This document shows positions 54,601 to 63,426 of a stretch of 64,000 nt of DNA, piece by piece (the first letter of the stretch is position 1; each line of letters starts with the position of its first letter). The translations under genes and the position numbers were made by a program. This DNA is from Saprospiraceae bacterium (GTDB lineage: Bacteria; Bacteroidota; Bacteroidia; Chitinophagales; Saprospiraceae), in NCBI GenBank assembly GCA_013360405.1, contig JABWBR010000009.1, positions 1 to 64,000 of the forward strand, in the 5' to 3' direction. Below the pieces are notes generated by a model. The model saw nothing but the letters and a program-made list of their open reading frames with translations. It searched no databases and was not told where the DNA came from.

Positions 54601-56209
54601 AATGCACGGCATTGCCCATATTATTCCCAAAGAGCCGGTCCAATTCTTCCTGGACGGGCGTCCCGTAAAAATATTGGGTTTCACGGTTTTTGTCGAGTTG
54701 GTGCACGGGCCCCACGCCGCCCTGCCGGCGGATACGGCCGGTATTGTCGGGCATATATTCGGTGTGGACAAAGGGATACCCCTCTGCATCGGGTATGTAT
54801 TTGTTGAAACCCGTATTGGCCGACGGATTTGAGGGGGAGTAGTAATTGGCGGCCCCCTGATTATTCGGAAGCGTCGTATTGTCGCTGCGCATGGCTTCGG
54901 CCTTTGTTACGCAGGTTCCGTTGTCTTTGTCAAAATCTTCACGGCTGTAGGGTACTCCGTTTGTATTTTGGTTGAAATTGGGATAAAATTTGATTGTCGC
55001 ATCGTTAACCGGCACGGGCAATATCTGAATGGCCGCCCGTCCCTGAAAGTCATATTTACTTTCTCCTACCAGTGCCACGCGCTCGCTGCTAAGTACCGTT
55101 ACCGTCTGCTGAACCCGGTTGCTGCCGTCCACAAAAGAAACGACAGTTTTGTGTTTGCCTTCTTCTGCAAAACTGGTCACGGCCTGCCAGTTCATTTTGT
55201 CGCCTTCAAAAACGGCTGCCGAACTGATCTGATATTTGCAAAGATTGGCGTAGTTTCCCACAAAACCGCTCGCCGAATTACACGTTGTCGAATTGGCAAA
55301 TCCGCACGACCACAATCCCGGCACAGGAGCCTCAAAATTGTCAGCGGCGCTGCGCCCGATACCCCTTACCCTGAAAAGCAGGTAGCCCCGTTCGTACACC
55401 AGCGGAATACGATGAGAAGTGCCTTTGATCTGCACCCGGGCAGCGTTTTTATCGAAATCGTAGGGAAGCGCATTTGCAGCTATTTGGCTGGCATAATTGC
55501 CCGTGCCGTAATCGTCCACAAAAATCCATTCCAGGTCGTATTCTTCTGCGCCGGCTATGGCGCTCCAGGAGATTTCCAGTTCGTTGGAGGCTGCAATGAC
55601 AGTTGGAACAGGGGTAAAATCGGCAGCGTTGAGCTGAGAATTTGGGTTAAAATGGTAATAGCGTTCTACCACAATTTCGCTTTGCAGAAAAACCGTTTGC
55701 GCCACAGCGGCCAACTCTGTGGGGCTGAGGTTGCTGCCGGTTGTGGGGTTGCTCGCTGAGACAGGGCCGTTAACCTGCACCGATACGTTGCAGCCTCCGC
55801 TAAACTTAAAGGCATCGGTTTGCCGGTATTCCCGGTGACCGGGATTATTGGGATTGTGATAATAATTGATACTTAGCGTTTCGTTGATGGTCGTCTGGGT
55901 TTGATTGCTTTGGGTATAAGTGATTTGAACGGGAATGCTGATGGTATAGTCAAAACCAATAAAAGTCGCACTGTTGGGGTCGGAATAAAGTTTGACCAGA
56001 TTGGATACCGATTTAAGGGTAAATGTGCTACCCCAGCCCGCACTGCCGAATGGCGTTGGGGTCATAATTTGATGCGAAAAAGCAGGCGGTGAGGGATAAA
56101 GAAAAGCAGTGCCCGGTTGGGCAGGGGATACGATCGCCGGTTCAACCCCGGCGATGAGCGATGTCCACAGGGAGCAAATAAACAGTGGAATAAGTGCGAG
56201 CTTTTTCAT
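48620..56209 (-). CDS. RHS-repeat giant (DUF6443-like) with exchanged C-terminal tip
   Basis: 2529 aa from ATG 56209 (MKKLALIPLFICSLWTSL, Sec signal); the ATG at 56266 would bury the signal. Residues about 215-310 resemble an FN3 module (LEISWSAIAGAEEYDLEWIF). A DUF6443-like YD-repeat entry follows (TGRIRRQGGVGPVHQLDKNR), then a Cys-rich middle, YD/RHS repeats (YRYNSLNQLTWQKIPD; YDALGRIIEVGENV; YDPIGNLTNDAAEK) and the RHS core (YGMRCYDGRLGRFIGVDIHA ... NPILNIDPTGG). After that comes a 229-aa tip rich in Gly/Ala/Val helices without a nuclease motif I can name. RHS proteins encapsulate a C-terminal toxin or effector. Sampled lines of the tip are 30-42% GC against 62% in the body, suggesting replacement. 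Last gene of a four-gene operon. Confidence 0.88.
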   Translation of the reverse strand: MKKLALIPLFICSLWTSLIAGVEPAIVSPAQPGTAFLYPSPPAFSHQIMTPTPFGSAGWGSTFTLKSVSNLVKLYSDPNSATFIGFDYTISIPVQITYTQSNQTQTTINETLSINYYHNPNNPGHREYRQTDAFKFSGGCNVSVQVNGPVSASNPTTGSNLSPTELAAVAQTVFLQSEIVVERYYHFNPNSQLNAADFTPVPTVIAASNELEISWSAIAGAEEYDLEWIFVDDYGTGNYASQIAANALPYDFDKNAARVQIKGTSHRIPLVYERGYLLFRVRGIGRSAADNFEAPVPGLWSCGFANSTTCNSASGFVGNYANLCKYQISSAAVFEGDKMNWQAVTSFAEEGKHKTVVSFVDGSNRVQQTVTVLSSERVALVGESKYDFQGRAAIQILPVPVNDATIKFYPNFNQNTNGVPYSREDFDKDNGTCVTKAEAMRSDNTTLPNNQGAANYYSPSNPSANTGFNKYIPDAEGYPFVHTEYMPDNTGRIRRQGGVGPVHQLDKNRETQYFYGTPVQEELDRLFGNNMGNAVHYKKNMLRDANNQYSLTWLDPKGNTIATALGGKAPENLDTLPSYQTVHFDVDLLAANVKDEANYALTTVRTLLVSTAGDYNFTYTMTGEQFLDATCMDAIVCYDCIYDLELAVIDNLNCNDTIFHHTQTIGKLMEQILVDGKPTGEEVLSDQCETPPFQFNSTTDLPQTNPSFAQLPLKVGSYTIVKRLKVNEAAADAYAYHFINDPSNKCSQKYEDFLKEEMSKIDTFGCHIGCDDIDSSIVNTPGLTPEEINALSEEIAELQEALCDTTLTLCEAAYAAMLADVSPGGQYGYLPGTPAINPEDHLVSVYVSPGALPSGGNAPPYYQNSNLNFKGDNGFAFQIDLGNGLVNINDPTVPLQDFLNNWRDEWAEELLPFHPEYCYYEFCSDYLQKAVGPVTNLNNSEEYDANLSVTATYQQAVQKGFINPNNAQAIMQNDPFFDPSIFSANLAWLPAGWNIMPSKINAFVTQSNTTLSMQQMAVAIANCPENPTPACYNAGWNANGKGDLEWAAYRALYTSVKQEIIYKIRSKYAIANNCYNGCIGEDPFRWHLNGFSGTGFWNFPFSSSSLNQYCGVYTFPYFKNKDKRFPSVYDALPPGFDLDFYNDNPLDVLDAIQGLVGSSAKGFCCNLEQNFPKFLLQVMNSGQTPLTIYAGDPSYPADVLSILLQGQSSVTISYIVSGNTHAFLFQRPACEFSFRINSRKGRSSISDLCCFLPAPNDPGKYVMTVTFSDGSSQVVLFDLGNCDIKCPGEGPDCPLTKDAKELATVFSYLVGNTALASNQPIPGNLVGPYLAGALGEQFDLSWQGSLSGSTINGKILDDNGAERCAISLQLPTGVSVNSITKCLGIRPDTDQLSTNGHARSFFLKVKLANNTTTEIRGTASCLTISFCCNLLSTRIDPPVWGINTPEDVLKNCRSCNTMTITGGIFGTPEWTGSCFSACDTIVEYSHVLPDSCVQDLLNIAKYNADKQFGYYKDSLKAAVKEAYMLHCLKAVETFTVSYKEIQHHYTLYYYDQANNLVQTVPPAGVAPLNAAQIAQVAAHRKGTGPNAVYPNHTLPSRYRYNSLNQLTWQKIPDHKLESNFFYDGLGRLVASQNAKQRLKGGGFWFSYTRYDALGRIIEVGENVRPNQGNFTTMLNNLKTQARNHATWNIFINAGTRSEITLTQYDRSTPAQAALFPNNAQNNLRGRVAAVFWQPKINPAAGTSSEVYYSYDIHGNVETMVQKSFLLDAKTVEYDYDLISGKVNALAYQRGQKDQFHHRYAYDADNRLTEVRTSPDGVLWDLDAAYEYYAHGPLARVALGHDNVQGLDYAYTLHGWIKGMNSGSLDPQHDMGRDGLNYAQGFARDAVGFLLGYYTGDYKPIGQNVSFEPGYAGSNLDNASLYNGNIRHMVTAIEPFMAGKIPMGMSYRYDQLNRLKAATPDNTNFANNQWQAGAPDDRLKNSFEYDPNGNILTQKRNGDKTGNQLVMDSLRYHYYPNSNQLQRVTDPVPSSNYTQANDNIEDIDNQTAINNYTYDPIGNLTNDAAEKLVIQWNLQGKVAKITDSDAPAKTITFGYNPMGKRVVKTVNGESTYHAYDASGNVLATYRRNAANVTLESAWLYGSSRLGEYRSERCMIGCPRPFELPDHYVRLRGKRRYEQSNHLGNVLAVVSDRKLPVPATINATTVDYFNPDVITAQDYYAFGMLMAGRTFASKEGRFGFNGMEVDDEVKGSGNYQDYGMRCYDGRLGRFIGVDIHADERVSWTPYNGMRCNPILNIDPTGGLDTDYNDENGNLIKHTEDGVNRTVTVKNADLKKFNMYLNSGNKYGVTDSKGYNDVMVKEFGGVTKSAPSIEKTVGAAAAGVTNVVDYSAKIMAEQTFKYGQRVGNTVVSAEKLTAEMATTMTKVSKIAGVSGLGVGTLVDAKGVYNYYVEGPNSQNAVHPAKATTNLGIGAWGLINPGTAIASTVYFLGDAIIPGGWPAAIEAGARNTQNNREILGQNWNPRPMGGLGN

Positions 56210-56219
56210 AAGCCTTGAT

Positions 56220-56924
56220 TCATTTGGATAGATAATCTTGAATTTGGTACCCTTTAAAGGCCGCAACGGTTACAAAACGGTCACCGGATTTCCGGACGAA
56301 TCGCCCGGGCGAAAAAAAGTCTTTGGCGTATTGAGGTTTTGGATTCTGGCTGCGATAAACGAGTTCGAGCCGGGGCTTTTTGCCCGTTCCGCCTTCTTCC
56401 TCAGAGAGGGTGTAATTATAAAAAAATACTACCCGCTGCATAAAGAAGGTATTTGTATGAAAATAAATGTCAATTCGCTCCGTTTCAGCCAACTCCGCGT
56501 ATAACTCGTATTTTTTAATACCCTGCGAGGGGTAAGAAAATCGAATTTTGGTGCAAACCGACAACAATTGATCCAGATCGGCGCCCAGCAACATCTGCTT
56601 TACGCTGCGTTGGGTGCGATCCAGCATGATCTGTTTCTCTTCGTGGTCGGCAAGTAGCGTCATCTCAGGGGTGGATAGCGTTTCCATGTCCTGCAAGCGG
56701 TAGTGGTAACTCGTTCCGTTTAACGAGAGCACCGCTCGCAGCGTTTCCCCGGGTGTTTTACTCACATGGTCGGGGTAATACACGTAGTCCACTTCCGTTT
56801 GCAGCGTTTTGAATTGCGCATACGCTTTATTGATGCGTTCAAAATCCGAACGCTCGTAATTCAATTGCGCAACAGCGAAAAAACTATTGCCAAGTAGCCC
56901 TATACAGATCGCTAAATGTTTCAT
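56220..56924 (-). CDS. Small secreted protein of the RHS operon (LolA-like pattern?)
   Basis: 234 aa from ATG 56924 (MKHLAICIGLLGNSFFAVAQ, signal peptide). An N-terminal helix (FERINKAYAQFKTLQTEVDY) is followed by antiparallel strands with regular spacing (YHYRLQDMETLSTPEMTLLA; DIYFHTNTFFMQRVVFFYNY) and the end FVTVAAFKGYQIQDYLSK. The helix-then-sheet pattern is reminiscent of LolA-type lipid or hydrophobe carriers, but similarity is weak and I would not assign it. It sits 10 bp ahead of the RHS gene and 7 bp after the 2164-aa gene, so it is surely co-transcribed and may act as chaperone or cap for these giants. Confidence 0.7.
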   Translation of the reverse strand: MKHLAICIGLLGNSFFAVAQLNYERSDFERINKAYAQFKTLQTEVDYVYYPDHVSKTPGETLRAVLSLNGTSYHYRLQDMETLSTPEMTLLADHEEKQIMLDRTQRSVKQMLLGADLDQLLSVCTKIRFSYPSQGIKKYELYAELAETERIDIYFHTNTFFMQRVVFFYNYTLSEEEGGTGKKPRLELVYRSQNPKPQYAKDFFSPGRFVRKSGDRFVTVAAFKGYQIQDYLSK

Positions 56925-56931
56925 CGGCCGG

Positions 56932-59900
56932 TTATTGTTTTTTTTGCCCAAAGCGGCTTTCCTGGATAGTCATTACGCCGCGCTCGGTTTCTTTTTTCAC
57001 CCGTTCGAGCATACCTGCGGCGTCGTATTCGTATTTGGTAAAATAATTGTTCTCGTCCAGTTCGTAGGTGAATCGCAGACTCACGGGGTCGTACACATAC
57101 GACTTAAAGCCGCTGTCGAAGGGCAAAAAGCGGATATCGTCAAACCAGGTCAAAATACCATTTCCATGGAGTATTACCTCGATATCGGCGGCGCCTGCGG
57201 GGATGTCAAATTCGCCGTAGATGCGCTGCCATCCCTCTATGACCAAGCCGGAAGCCTGGAAGGTATAGCTCTGTCCGCCGGTTTTTACCTCTACGGCAGC
57301 CTGGTTGTAGCCCAGGGTTCCGAGCGGCTGGTCTTCTTTTACCCATGCGCTGAATACGTATTTGCCGGGATCGGGCGAAAATCTGCCCACGCAGTCGCAT
57401 ACATGCAGTTGGTAGGGTTTCGGGTCTCTTTCCTGAATATTTTGTGGCGGACACGTAGGCGCTACAATGGGATATTTGCTTGAAACAGGGCGATTGGGCT
57501 GCACGGCGATGCTGTATTCGCCGGAATGGCTGGTTACGGAGGTGGTGTCGCCCTGTACTGGAAAACCAAAATGCCGCAGGCAGGAATACCCGCTGAAGGT
57601 ATAATCCTCAAAACCTTCGAAAGCGATCTGGCGATAGCGGGCATTGTTGGCTACGGCGGTGACCATGGTATTGTTGTAGCCTACGAGCTCGGCTGCATAA
57701 CGCCCCAGGGCGTCCTGGTTTTCAATTTCGTTGCCTACCGGATTAAACCGGGTCACTTGCTGTGCCCAGGTCCAGTTGGCCGGGTTGGGATTCCAGATAT
57801 TGGACTGTCCCGGCTTCCAGAAAGAAGAAAATGCGCTGAAATAGCCGTCTGTTCGCGTATTAATTGCCGTACTTATAGCAGCCGTAGGTTCCGGTATCCG
57901 ATCGGTCAGGTAGGCCCAGGTCTTTTTGGGGCGATAAGCCCCCCTGATATTCAGACGATAGGGATTTACCACATCACCGGGCGCCTGATCGCCGCAGCGG
58001 GCTACTTGTTGGGTTACCTCGCAGTCGAATAAGTCGAAACAGGTATTTTCTCCACAGAACGAAAATACCATTGGGCGAGGCGTGCGGGTAAGATTGCCCT
58101 CCTGATCGCGGTTGGCGATTACATTGGCTTTTAAGCATACACTTTTGCCGTTGCAGGTTGCCGGATTGGGCATGAGGTCGAAAAAGTTTGAGACCGTCGG
58201 CTGCGGTCCATTGAGCATAATTTTGAAGTTTTTGATGGTGATACAAGGATACCGGCAGGCATCGGAGGCAGTGCCTTTGCCAAAATGGCACACCAGGTCG
58301 TTGCCGGATAACGCGGAAACAAAAACGTAATTGGGGTTATTTGACCCACATCTTGTATCAATATACTGCCGCAAAGCCGGAAACTGTGCGGCGGGCAGAA
58401 TGTATGGATTGCCGGGGGGGCGCAACACAAATTTTCCTCCAACTATCTGGTTGTTGAGCAATGCGATGAATTCAGCTGCGATGGGCAGGGGCGGCGAACA
58501 TTTGCATTGTTCCGATACCGTTTTTTCGCCGCACCAGGTTTGCCAGCGGTCGTCGTATTCAATGGCGGAGGCATTGATAATTTGTTTGTTATTGAAATCC
58601 AAAAGGATATTCGGGCCGACACGCATCATCGGATATTGCAGGCAAGCCAGCGAACCGATGGAACTCAACTGTTGATTGCGGTGGCCGGATCGAATGATTT
58701 TTAGGTCATAACTACCCGTGGGAATGGGTTGCCCGTCTTTATCAACGATATAAATACTTGTTGCGCCTAGATCTTTAACCCATCCTTTTATTTTTGTACT
58801 GGTATTGGTCAGTGCCAATTCATCTCCCGGCGTAAAAATATTTGACATGGCGGCAACGGGAAATGCCCCATTAGTAACCGTACCCTGGAAAATCGCGCCA
58901 ATGTTTTGGTACGCGGCCTGCATGCCTTTGTATGCCCAGTGTGCCGGAAAGTTGAGACTAAAGATGGGGTCGTCGTGTTCGTTATAGGTTTTGGTCAGCA
59001 AAACTTCTCCGGTTTCGGCATCCCAGGCAAGATTATCTGTAGCCACCCGGGAGCCAAGATCGTGGGCGATAGTTGTCTGTAATAATCCATAGCGGTGCAC
59101 AACTTTGGTAGTAACCATAGAGCGGAACCGGGTTTTTTCGCTCTGGAAAGCGGGGAGCGGTATGACGGCCATGCCAGGAAAAACGCCTACGAGAAAACCA
59201 TCGGTATTCAGGTGTACGCCGGGGCTTGCCATTGAGCTTGTTGATTCGCGACTATCAGCTGCCAGGCTGAATTCTAGTCCTATGGTGCGTGTATCCAATT
59301 TACCGTCAGGCCGGATAACGGAGACTTCATTATTTAAGCCTTGCGCGTCGGTTTTATAGCGGTATTCAACCCCTGAGATTTGTGTGCCGCTTTCGTCATA
59401 GACCCACTGTGCTTTGGGTTTGCCGTGCATGTCGTTTAGTTCTATGACAAAGCCCTGCGAAGCGGTCATAAAGTCCTTGTTTTTTATTTTTAGCAGCCTG
59501 AAAACAGGGTTAGTGCGCTTTCGCACCGGCAGGACACCGGTATCCGACACCTTGGTGGGAAAGTCGCGGGCTGTATAATATTCATAGACAATATGCCCAG
59601 TGGCATTGCGAGTAACTCCAGGGTGCTGGAGATTGCGGACGGTTACCCGGTCATACACTATTTGCGGAGTAGGGAAAAAGCTCTCTCCATAGGGTTCTTC
59701 CTGGTAGTGGTGGTTATCCGGGGCGAGTAACAGCGCTTCTTTGAACGGAATGGGTTGTCGGAATGGGTTTTCATCGCCACCTACGAGTGGTTCATAAGCT
59801 GCAACACCGGAGCTAATAGTATCGCCTTGTTCTATTTTTGTATAAAAATATTCCTGACCGTATTCCGCATCCTGATGAGGCGTGCCGGCCATTGTTGACC

Positions 59901-62900
59901 ACTGGTCATTAATGCGAATGCTTTTCACCCGGGCGCCTCCTCCTATTTTTTGTTTCGTGGGGCTAAACAGCCGTATCCACGATTTATCCAGTATGACTTC
60001 CTTGCCAAACCCGTGTTTTAGCATTTGGTCGTTGAAGCCATCAAAGAATTGAGCAAATTGTTGTACTAAGCCTGCGGAAGCCTCAATGATTTGCAACACG
60101 CCCGATGCGGCGGGGTCAGGTTCTCCGTATGCAATGCGGGGCAGGTTGAGGCGGGCGAATTGCCAGGCGGCTTTAGCTATAGGATTGACTTCATTGCAGC
60201 CGCTGTTTTTATCTTTTTTGCAAGCCCTCTGAAGTTTGATATAACCATAATCGTATTTACCACCGCTGGAACTCTGCAGGGCGCCGTAATTTTCTACCGT
60301 GGCATATCCCGGTACGTATTCGTATTTATCTTTGCCGACCATATCGAGATTAATGAGGCATTTAAAATACAAATACCCGCCAAGTATACTCTTTCCGCCG
60401 GGGTCGGTCAGGAACCTGCGCGCAAGTTCGGCTTTGGCGTCTGCTTGCGACATCGTGGCGTCCATTTGAACGGCATCGGGCAATTTGAAAAAGACATAGT
60501 TATTTGGGGTGGTTTCATCCAAATAAGTTTCGTTTGAATATGAAATACTCGTTGAGTCCTTTCCAAATCCGGTAATTTCCACCATCTCCATCGCCCGGCG
60601 ATTTTGCACGTAGGCATAATCGTTGGCTTCGTATTCTACTTTAATCACGCCGCCGGAGGGTAGTGTGATTTTTGTCAGGTTGAGCCATTTTGCATATTCA
60701 TCCTGGGTGGCTCTATTATTCTGGGGGACGTATGGAAAATCGGAAGTAGAAAGGGGCGTGTTCAGGTTGCAGGAAGTCGCTTCATTGGGTTGGAAGGTAC
60801 CCCATCGGTTGTAGGCTTTTTGATTATAGCTGTATATTGGGTCGGAAGGGTTATGGTATTCAAATTTATAGGGCGAAAGTTTGCCTTTGTTCGAACGGCC
60901 ATAAGTAAAGTACACGCTAATCAAGGTAAGCTTTCCGCCACCGTTTGGATTATTGGGTACTCCATTCATGAGGGAATAATCGTATTCAAAATGGACGGTT
61001 TTGATGGGTTCGGCATTGGCTTTATTGGTTTCTCTATCGGGCAGAGAAAAGAGCACTATTTTTTCTAATTTTTTAAGGGTTTGCGTGTTGCTATTTGGGT
61101 CATGGGCGCTTACGCCGTCATCCCGGTTGTCGTAATAAAATTCAGCCAATTGGGTTTTGCTTTCCGCAGCGCTTAATAACCAGTATTCTTTTTGGCCATA
61201 GATATAGTTGGCTTTGTCGTCGTTAGCATCTGTTTTGAATCCTTCGTTGAAATTGGCCATATCTTTTTGGTAAGGTACGCGCCAGGTATAGGCATCCTGG
61301 ATGCGCGTATACCGAAACTTGGTGTATGTGCCAAGGTCGTCGGGAGTAGGGCCGTCGCCCGTCAGATCCACATAATCAGGTGATAATACTGCGGTTAGCA
61401 GATAGGCGTGCGCATAGGGGGGTATTGTCGTTTTGTTGAAGTAATTTTCGATGCCTTTATTGTTGGCCGTTGAGTTGTCAATACTGGGTGTGTAAGATAC
61501 CAGACCGTTTTTACAATCAGCGTTGCTGCCATCCACACTAAAGCCCACTTCTTCCTGGGTAATGTTGTAGGCGGGAATGCCGTACACATAGCGGAGCCCA
61601 TCCTGTCGCAAGGTAGTAACTTCTGATACATGGTGTTTTTTTCGAATATTTGTATTGTCTACCCGATCAATAGTGGTGGGCACAGGTTTGACATAAGTCC
61701 CGTAAACATTAAGTGGGTAGCTTTGTATTGCCTTGTCAAGGCCAAAATCGGAGGCTTCCGCTGCCGTCAAATAGGTGATGGGCTGGTTGCGTTTTTCTCG
61801 TTCAGATCGTTTTGCTACCGTAGATAAAGCTCCGGCGCCTTCCAGCTCGGCTTTGGCTACCACGTTCATTTGAGCATTCGAGCCTTTATCCAGGGCTACG
61901 CGCACCGGTCTTGTTCCGCCCAACTGGTTAAAAAAGGCCGGATCGCTTTCTACTGATTTTTCTCCGGCGATTTTGAAATAAGCAGGTTCAAAATCGCTAC
62001 CGGCCTGTGCGTCTTGAAAATCAAGCATTCCTGCTGCCTTGTTATTTTCCGCCCACTCACATGAAACAGAGCTGTTGGCATTAACAACTATATCTGCCCC
62101 GGCATGAAAAGAATTGCCAAAGCCCAATTCTACACTCAAATTAAACCCGCCGCCAGCGTTTACTACGGTGGGATCGGAGAGTATACCTACATCGCCTCGT
62201 TTGAGCTGATAACTCCCTGCAATTCCTTGTCCTGTGGCTGAATAGATATCGTTAGTGAAAACAGGGAGTGGAAGATTAGGCGTATTTTCTGTGAACGGCA
62301 TGTCTTTTTCCCGGTTGAAATCAAGCAATGCCCTGCTTTTGTTTTTCCCCTTCTGGGCATATAGATAACCGAATGCGTCAGACAAGATTTTTTTGTCCAT
62401 GAGCGTCTGCCTGGTGTAATACCCGCTGACACTGGCATGCGGATTGATTCCCCACAATTCGCCTCCTACCGTAAATGATGTGCTGATCGATTGATTTAGG
62501 TAGGAAAGTTGTCCGCCCGGGGTATAGGTGGGTGATGCGAACTCGAAAGATGCGTCGCCTCCGAAAAGGCTCCGTGAAGAGTCCAGTTTTTTTATTTCTA
62601 CAACATCCTCTCCTATGTCATTTTTTGTTATTTCAGTCCGTTGCCCAGTCGCACTAATTCCCATTGTTACGCCCATCGTCAATGCTTGCACACCTTTTCG
62701 GGAGTTGACATTACTGGATAGACTGATACCCCCATTCAGGTTACCTTCGTCGCCGTTTTCCGTTGTTTTTATTTTGTTTTTGAAATTCAGCCCTATTTGC
62801 GGCGAAAAATTGACCCCAGATGCTGAACTGGCTGAAAGGCCTAATCCGATATTCATACCCTCGCCGCCCTTTGAAGCCGCCGAAAAACTCGGCGTTATGC

Positions 62901-63426
62901 CGAATTCAAGTCCCACACCGCGGTAATTATTATAAAATCCGCCCATACTTACATTAAGTGTGCCCTTAAACTGGCCCCCTCCGCCGCCTTTAATACCGAA
63001 CATTTCAAATCCTACACCTAGTTTGCCGCCGTAGGTTTCGTTGGGCTTCATATTGAATTCTTTCTCTATCTTGTCTCCGCTGAAATCATCGGGCAATCCC
63101 CGCATAGTCCTGTTGATCACCCCCACGTTGATATTCCAGCCCAGCCCGCCCATACAGGAAGCTTCGTCGTCCATATTCACCCCCGAGTGATACGCCAGAT
63201 TGATTGGATACCCGCCCACCTCCATCAGCGGGATATTGTAGGTAAAACTCCCGCTCGACACATCCACCATTTCGGAGGTGCCGATGGGCTCGAAGCTCTG
63301 CAATTCGGGCTGCGAGGGGCCGCCGGTGAGGGCAAATGAGGCATAAGGTGTTGCCAACTGGGCTAGCATGGTGAGGATAAAAAACCACGCGGTTCGGCGT
63401 TTTGCGGTGAGGGATAGTCTCATCAT
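56932..63426 (-). CDS. RHS-like secreted giant (VSSGSF family), partner of RHS gene
   Basis: 2164 aa. A hydrophobic segment at 12-32 (Sec signal) leads to FEPIGTSEMVDVSSGSFTYN, NIPLMEVGGYPINLAYHSGV and GGLGWNINVGVINRTMRGLP. That is the opening of a Bacteroidota family related to the SpvB/RHS shell proteins. A Gly/Ser-rich beta region follows (130-470), then long YD-like stretches (KFEYHNPSDPIYSYNQKAYN). Near 1960-2100 a carbohydrate-binding-like jelly roll is suggested (YVFSAWVKEDQPLG, IEGWQRIYGEFDIPAGAADI, WFDDIRFLPFD). It ends with an RHS-like YEYDAAGMLERVKKETERG. Its ATG overlaps the TGA of the upstream lipoprotein (ATGA), a sign of coupled translation. It could be the first half of a split RHS cage. 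Confidence 0.82.
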   Translation of the reverse strand: MMRLSLTAKRRTAWFFILTMLAQLATPYASFALTGGPSQPELQSFEPIGTSEMVDVSSGSFTYNIPLMEVGGYPINLAYHSGVNMDDEASCMGGLGWNINVGVINRTMRGLPDDFSGDKIEKEFNMKPNETYGGKLGVGFEMFGIKGGGGGQFKGTLNVSMGGFYNNYRGVGLEFGITPSFSAASKGGEGMNIGLGLSASSASGVNFSPQIGLNFKNKIKTTENGDEGNLNGGISLSSNVNSRKGVQALTMGVTMGISATGQRTEITKNDIGEDVVEIKKLDSSRSLFGGDASFEFASPTYTPGGQLSYLNQSISTSFTVGGELWGINPHASVSGYYTRQTLMDKKILSDAFGYLYAQKGKNKSRALLDFNREKDMPFTENTPNLPLPVFTNDIYSATGQGIAGSYQLKRGDVGILSDPTVVNAGGGFNLSVELGFGNSFHAGADIVVNANSSVSCEWAENNKAAGMLDFQDAQAGSDFEPAYFKIAGEKSVESDPAFFNQLGGTRPVRVALDKGSNAQMNVVAKAELEGAGALSTVAKRSEREKRNQPITYLTAAEASDFGLDKAIQSYPLNVYGTYVKPVPTTIDRVDNTNIRKKHHVSEVTTLRQDGLRYVYGIPAYNITQEEVGFSVDGSNADCKNGLVSYTPSIDNSTANNKGIENYFNKTTIPPYAHAYLLTAVLSPDYVDLTGDGPTPDDLGTYTKFRYTRIQDAYTWRVPYQKDMANFNEGFKTDANDDKANYIYGQKEYWLLSAAESKTQLAEFYYDNRDDGVSAHDPNSNTQTLKKLEKIVLFSLPDRETNKANAEPIKTVHFEYDYSLMNGVPNNPNGGGKLTLISVYFTYGRSNKGKLSPYKFEYHNPSDPIYSYNQKAYNRWGTFQPNEATSCNLNTPLSTSDFPYVPQNNRATQDEYAKWLNLTKITLPSGGVIKVEYEANDYAYVQNRRAMEMVEITGFGKDSTSISYSNETYLDETTPNNYVFFKLPDAVQMDATMSQADAKAELARRFLTDPGGKSILGGYLYFKCLINLDMVGKDKYEYVPGYATVENYGALQSSSGGKYDYGYIKLQRACKKDKNSGCNEVNPIAKAAWQFARLNLPRIAYGEPDPAASGVLQIIEASAGLVQQFAQFFDGFNDQMLKHGFGKEVILDKSWIRLFSPTKQKIGGGARVKSIRINDQWSTMAGTPHQDAEYGQEYFYTKIEQGDTISSGVAAYEPLVGGDENPFRQPIPFKEALLLAPDNHHYQEEPYGESFFPTPQIVYDRVTVRNLQHPGVTRNATGHIVYEYYTARDFPTKVSDTGVLPVRKRTNPVFRLLKIKNKDFMTASQGFVIELNDMHGKPKAQWVYDESGTQISGVEYRYKTDAQGLNNEVSVIRPDGKLDTRTIGLEFSLAADSRESTSSMASPGVHLNTDGFLVGVFPGMAVIPLPAFQSEKTRFRSMVTTKVVHRYGLLQTTIAHDLGSRVATDNLAWDAETGEVLLTKTYNEHDDPIFSLNFPAHWAYKGMQAAYQNIGAIFQGTVTNGAFPVAAMSNIFTPGDELALTNTSTKIKGWVKDLGATSIYIVDKDGQPIPTGSYDLKIIRSGHRNQQLSSIGSLACLQYPMMRVGPNILLDFNNKQIINASAIEYDDRWQTWCGEKTVSEQCKCSPPLPIAAEFIALLNNQIVGGKFVLRPPGNPYILPAAQFPALRQYIDTRCGSNNPNYVFVSALSGNDLVCHFGKGTASDACRYPCITIKNFKIMLNGPQPTVSNFFDLMPNPATCNGKSVCLKANVIANRDQEGNLTRTPRPMVFSFCGENTCFDLFDCEVTQQVARCGDQAPGDVVNPYRLNIRGAYRPKKTWAYLTDRIPEPTAAISTAINTRTDGYFSAFSSFWKPGQSNIWNPNPANWTWAQQVTRFNPVGNEIENQDALGRYAAELVGYNNTMVTAVANNARYRQIAFEGFEDYTFSGYSCLRHFGFPVQGDTTSVTSHSGEYSIAVQPNRPVSSKYPIVAPTCPPQNIQERDPKPYQLHVCDCVGRFSPDPGKYVFSAWVKEDQPLGTLGYNQAAVEVKTGGQSYTFQASGLVIEGWQRIYGEFDIPAGAADIEVILHGNGILTWFDDIRFLPFDSGFKSYVYDPVSLRFTYELDENNYFTKYEYDAAGMLERVKKETERGVMTIQESRFGQKKQ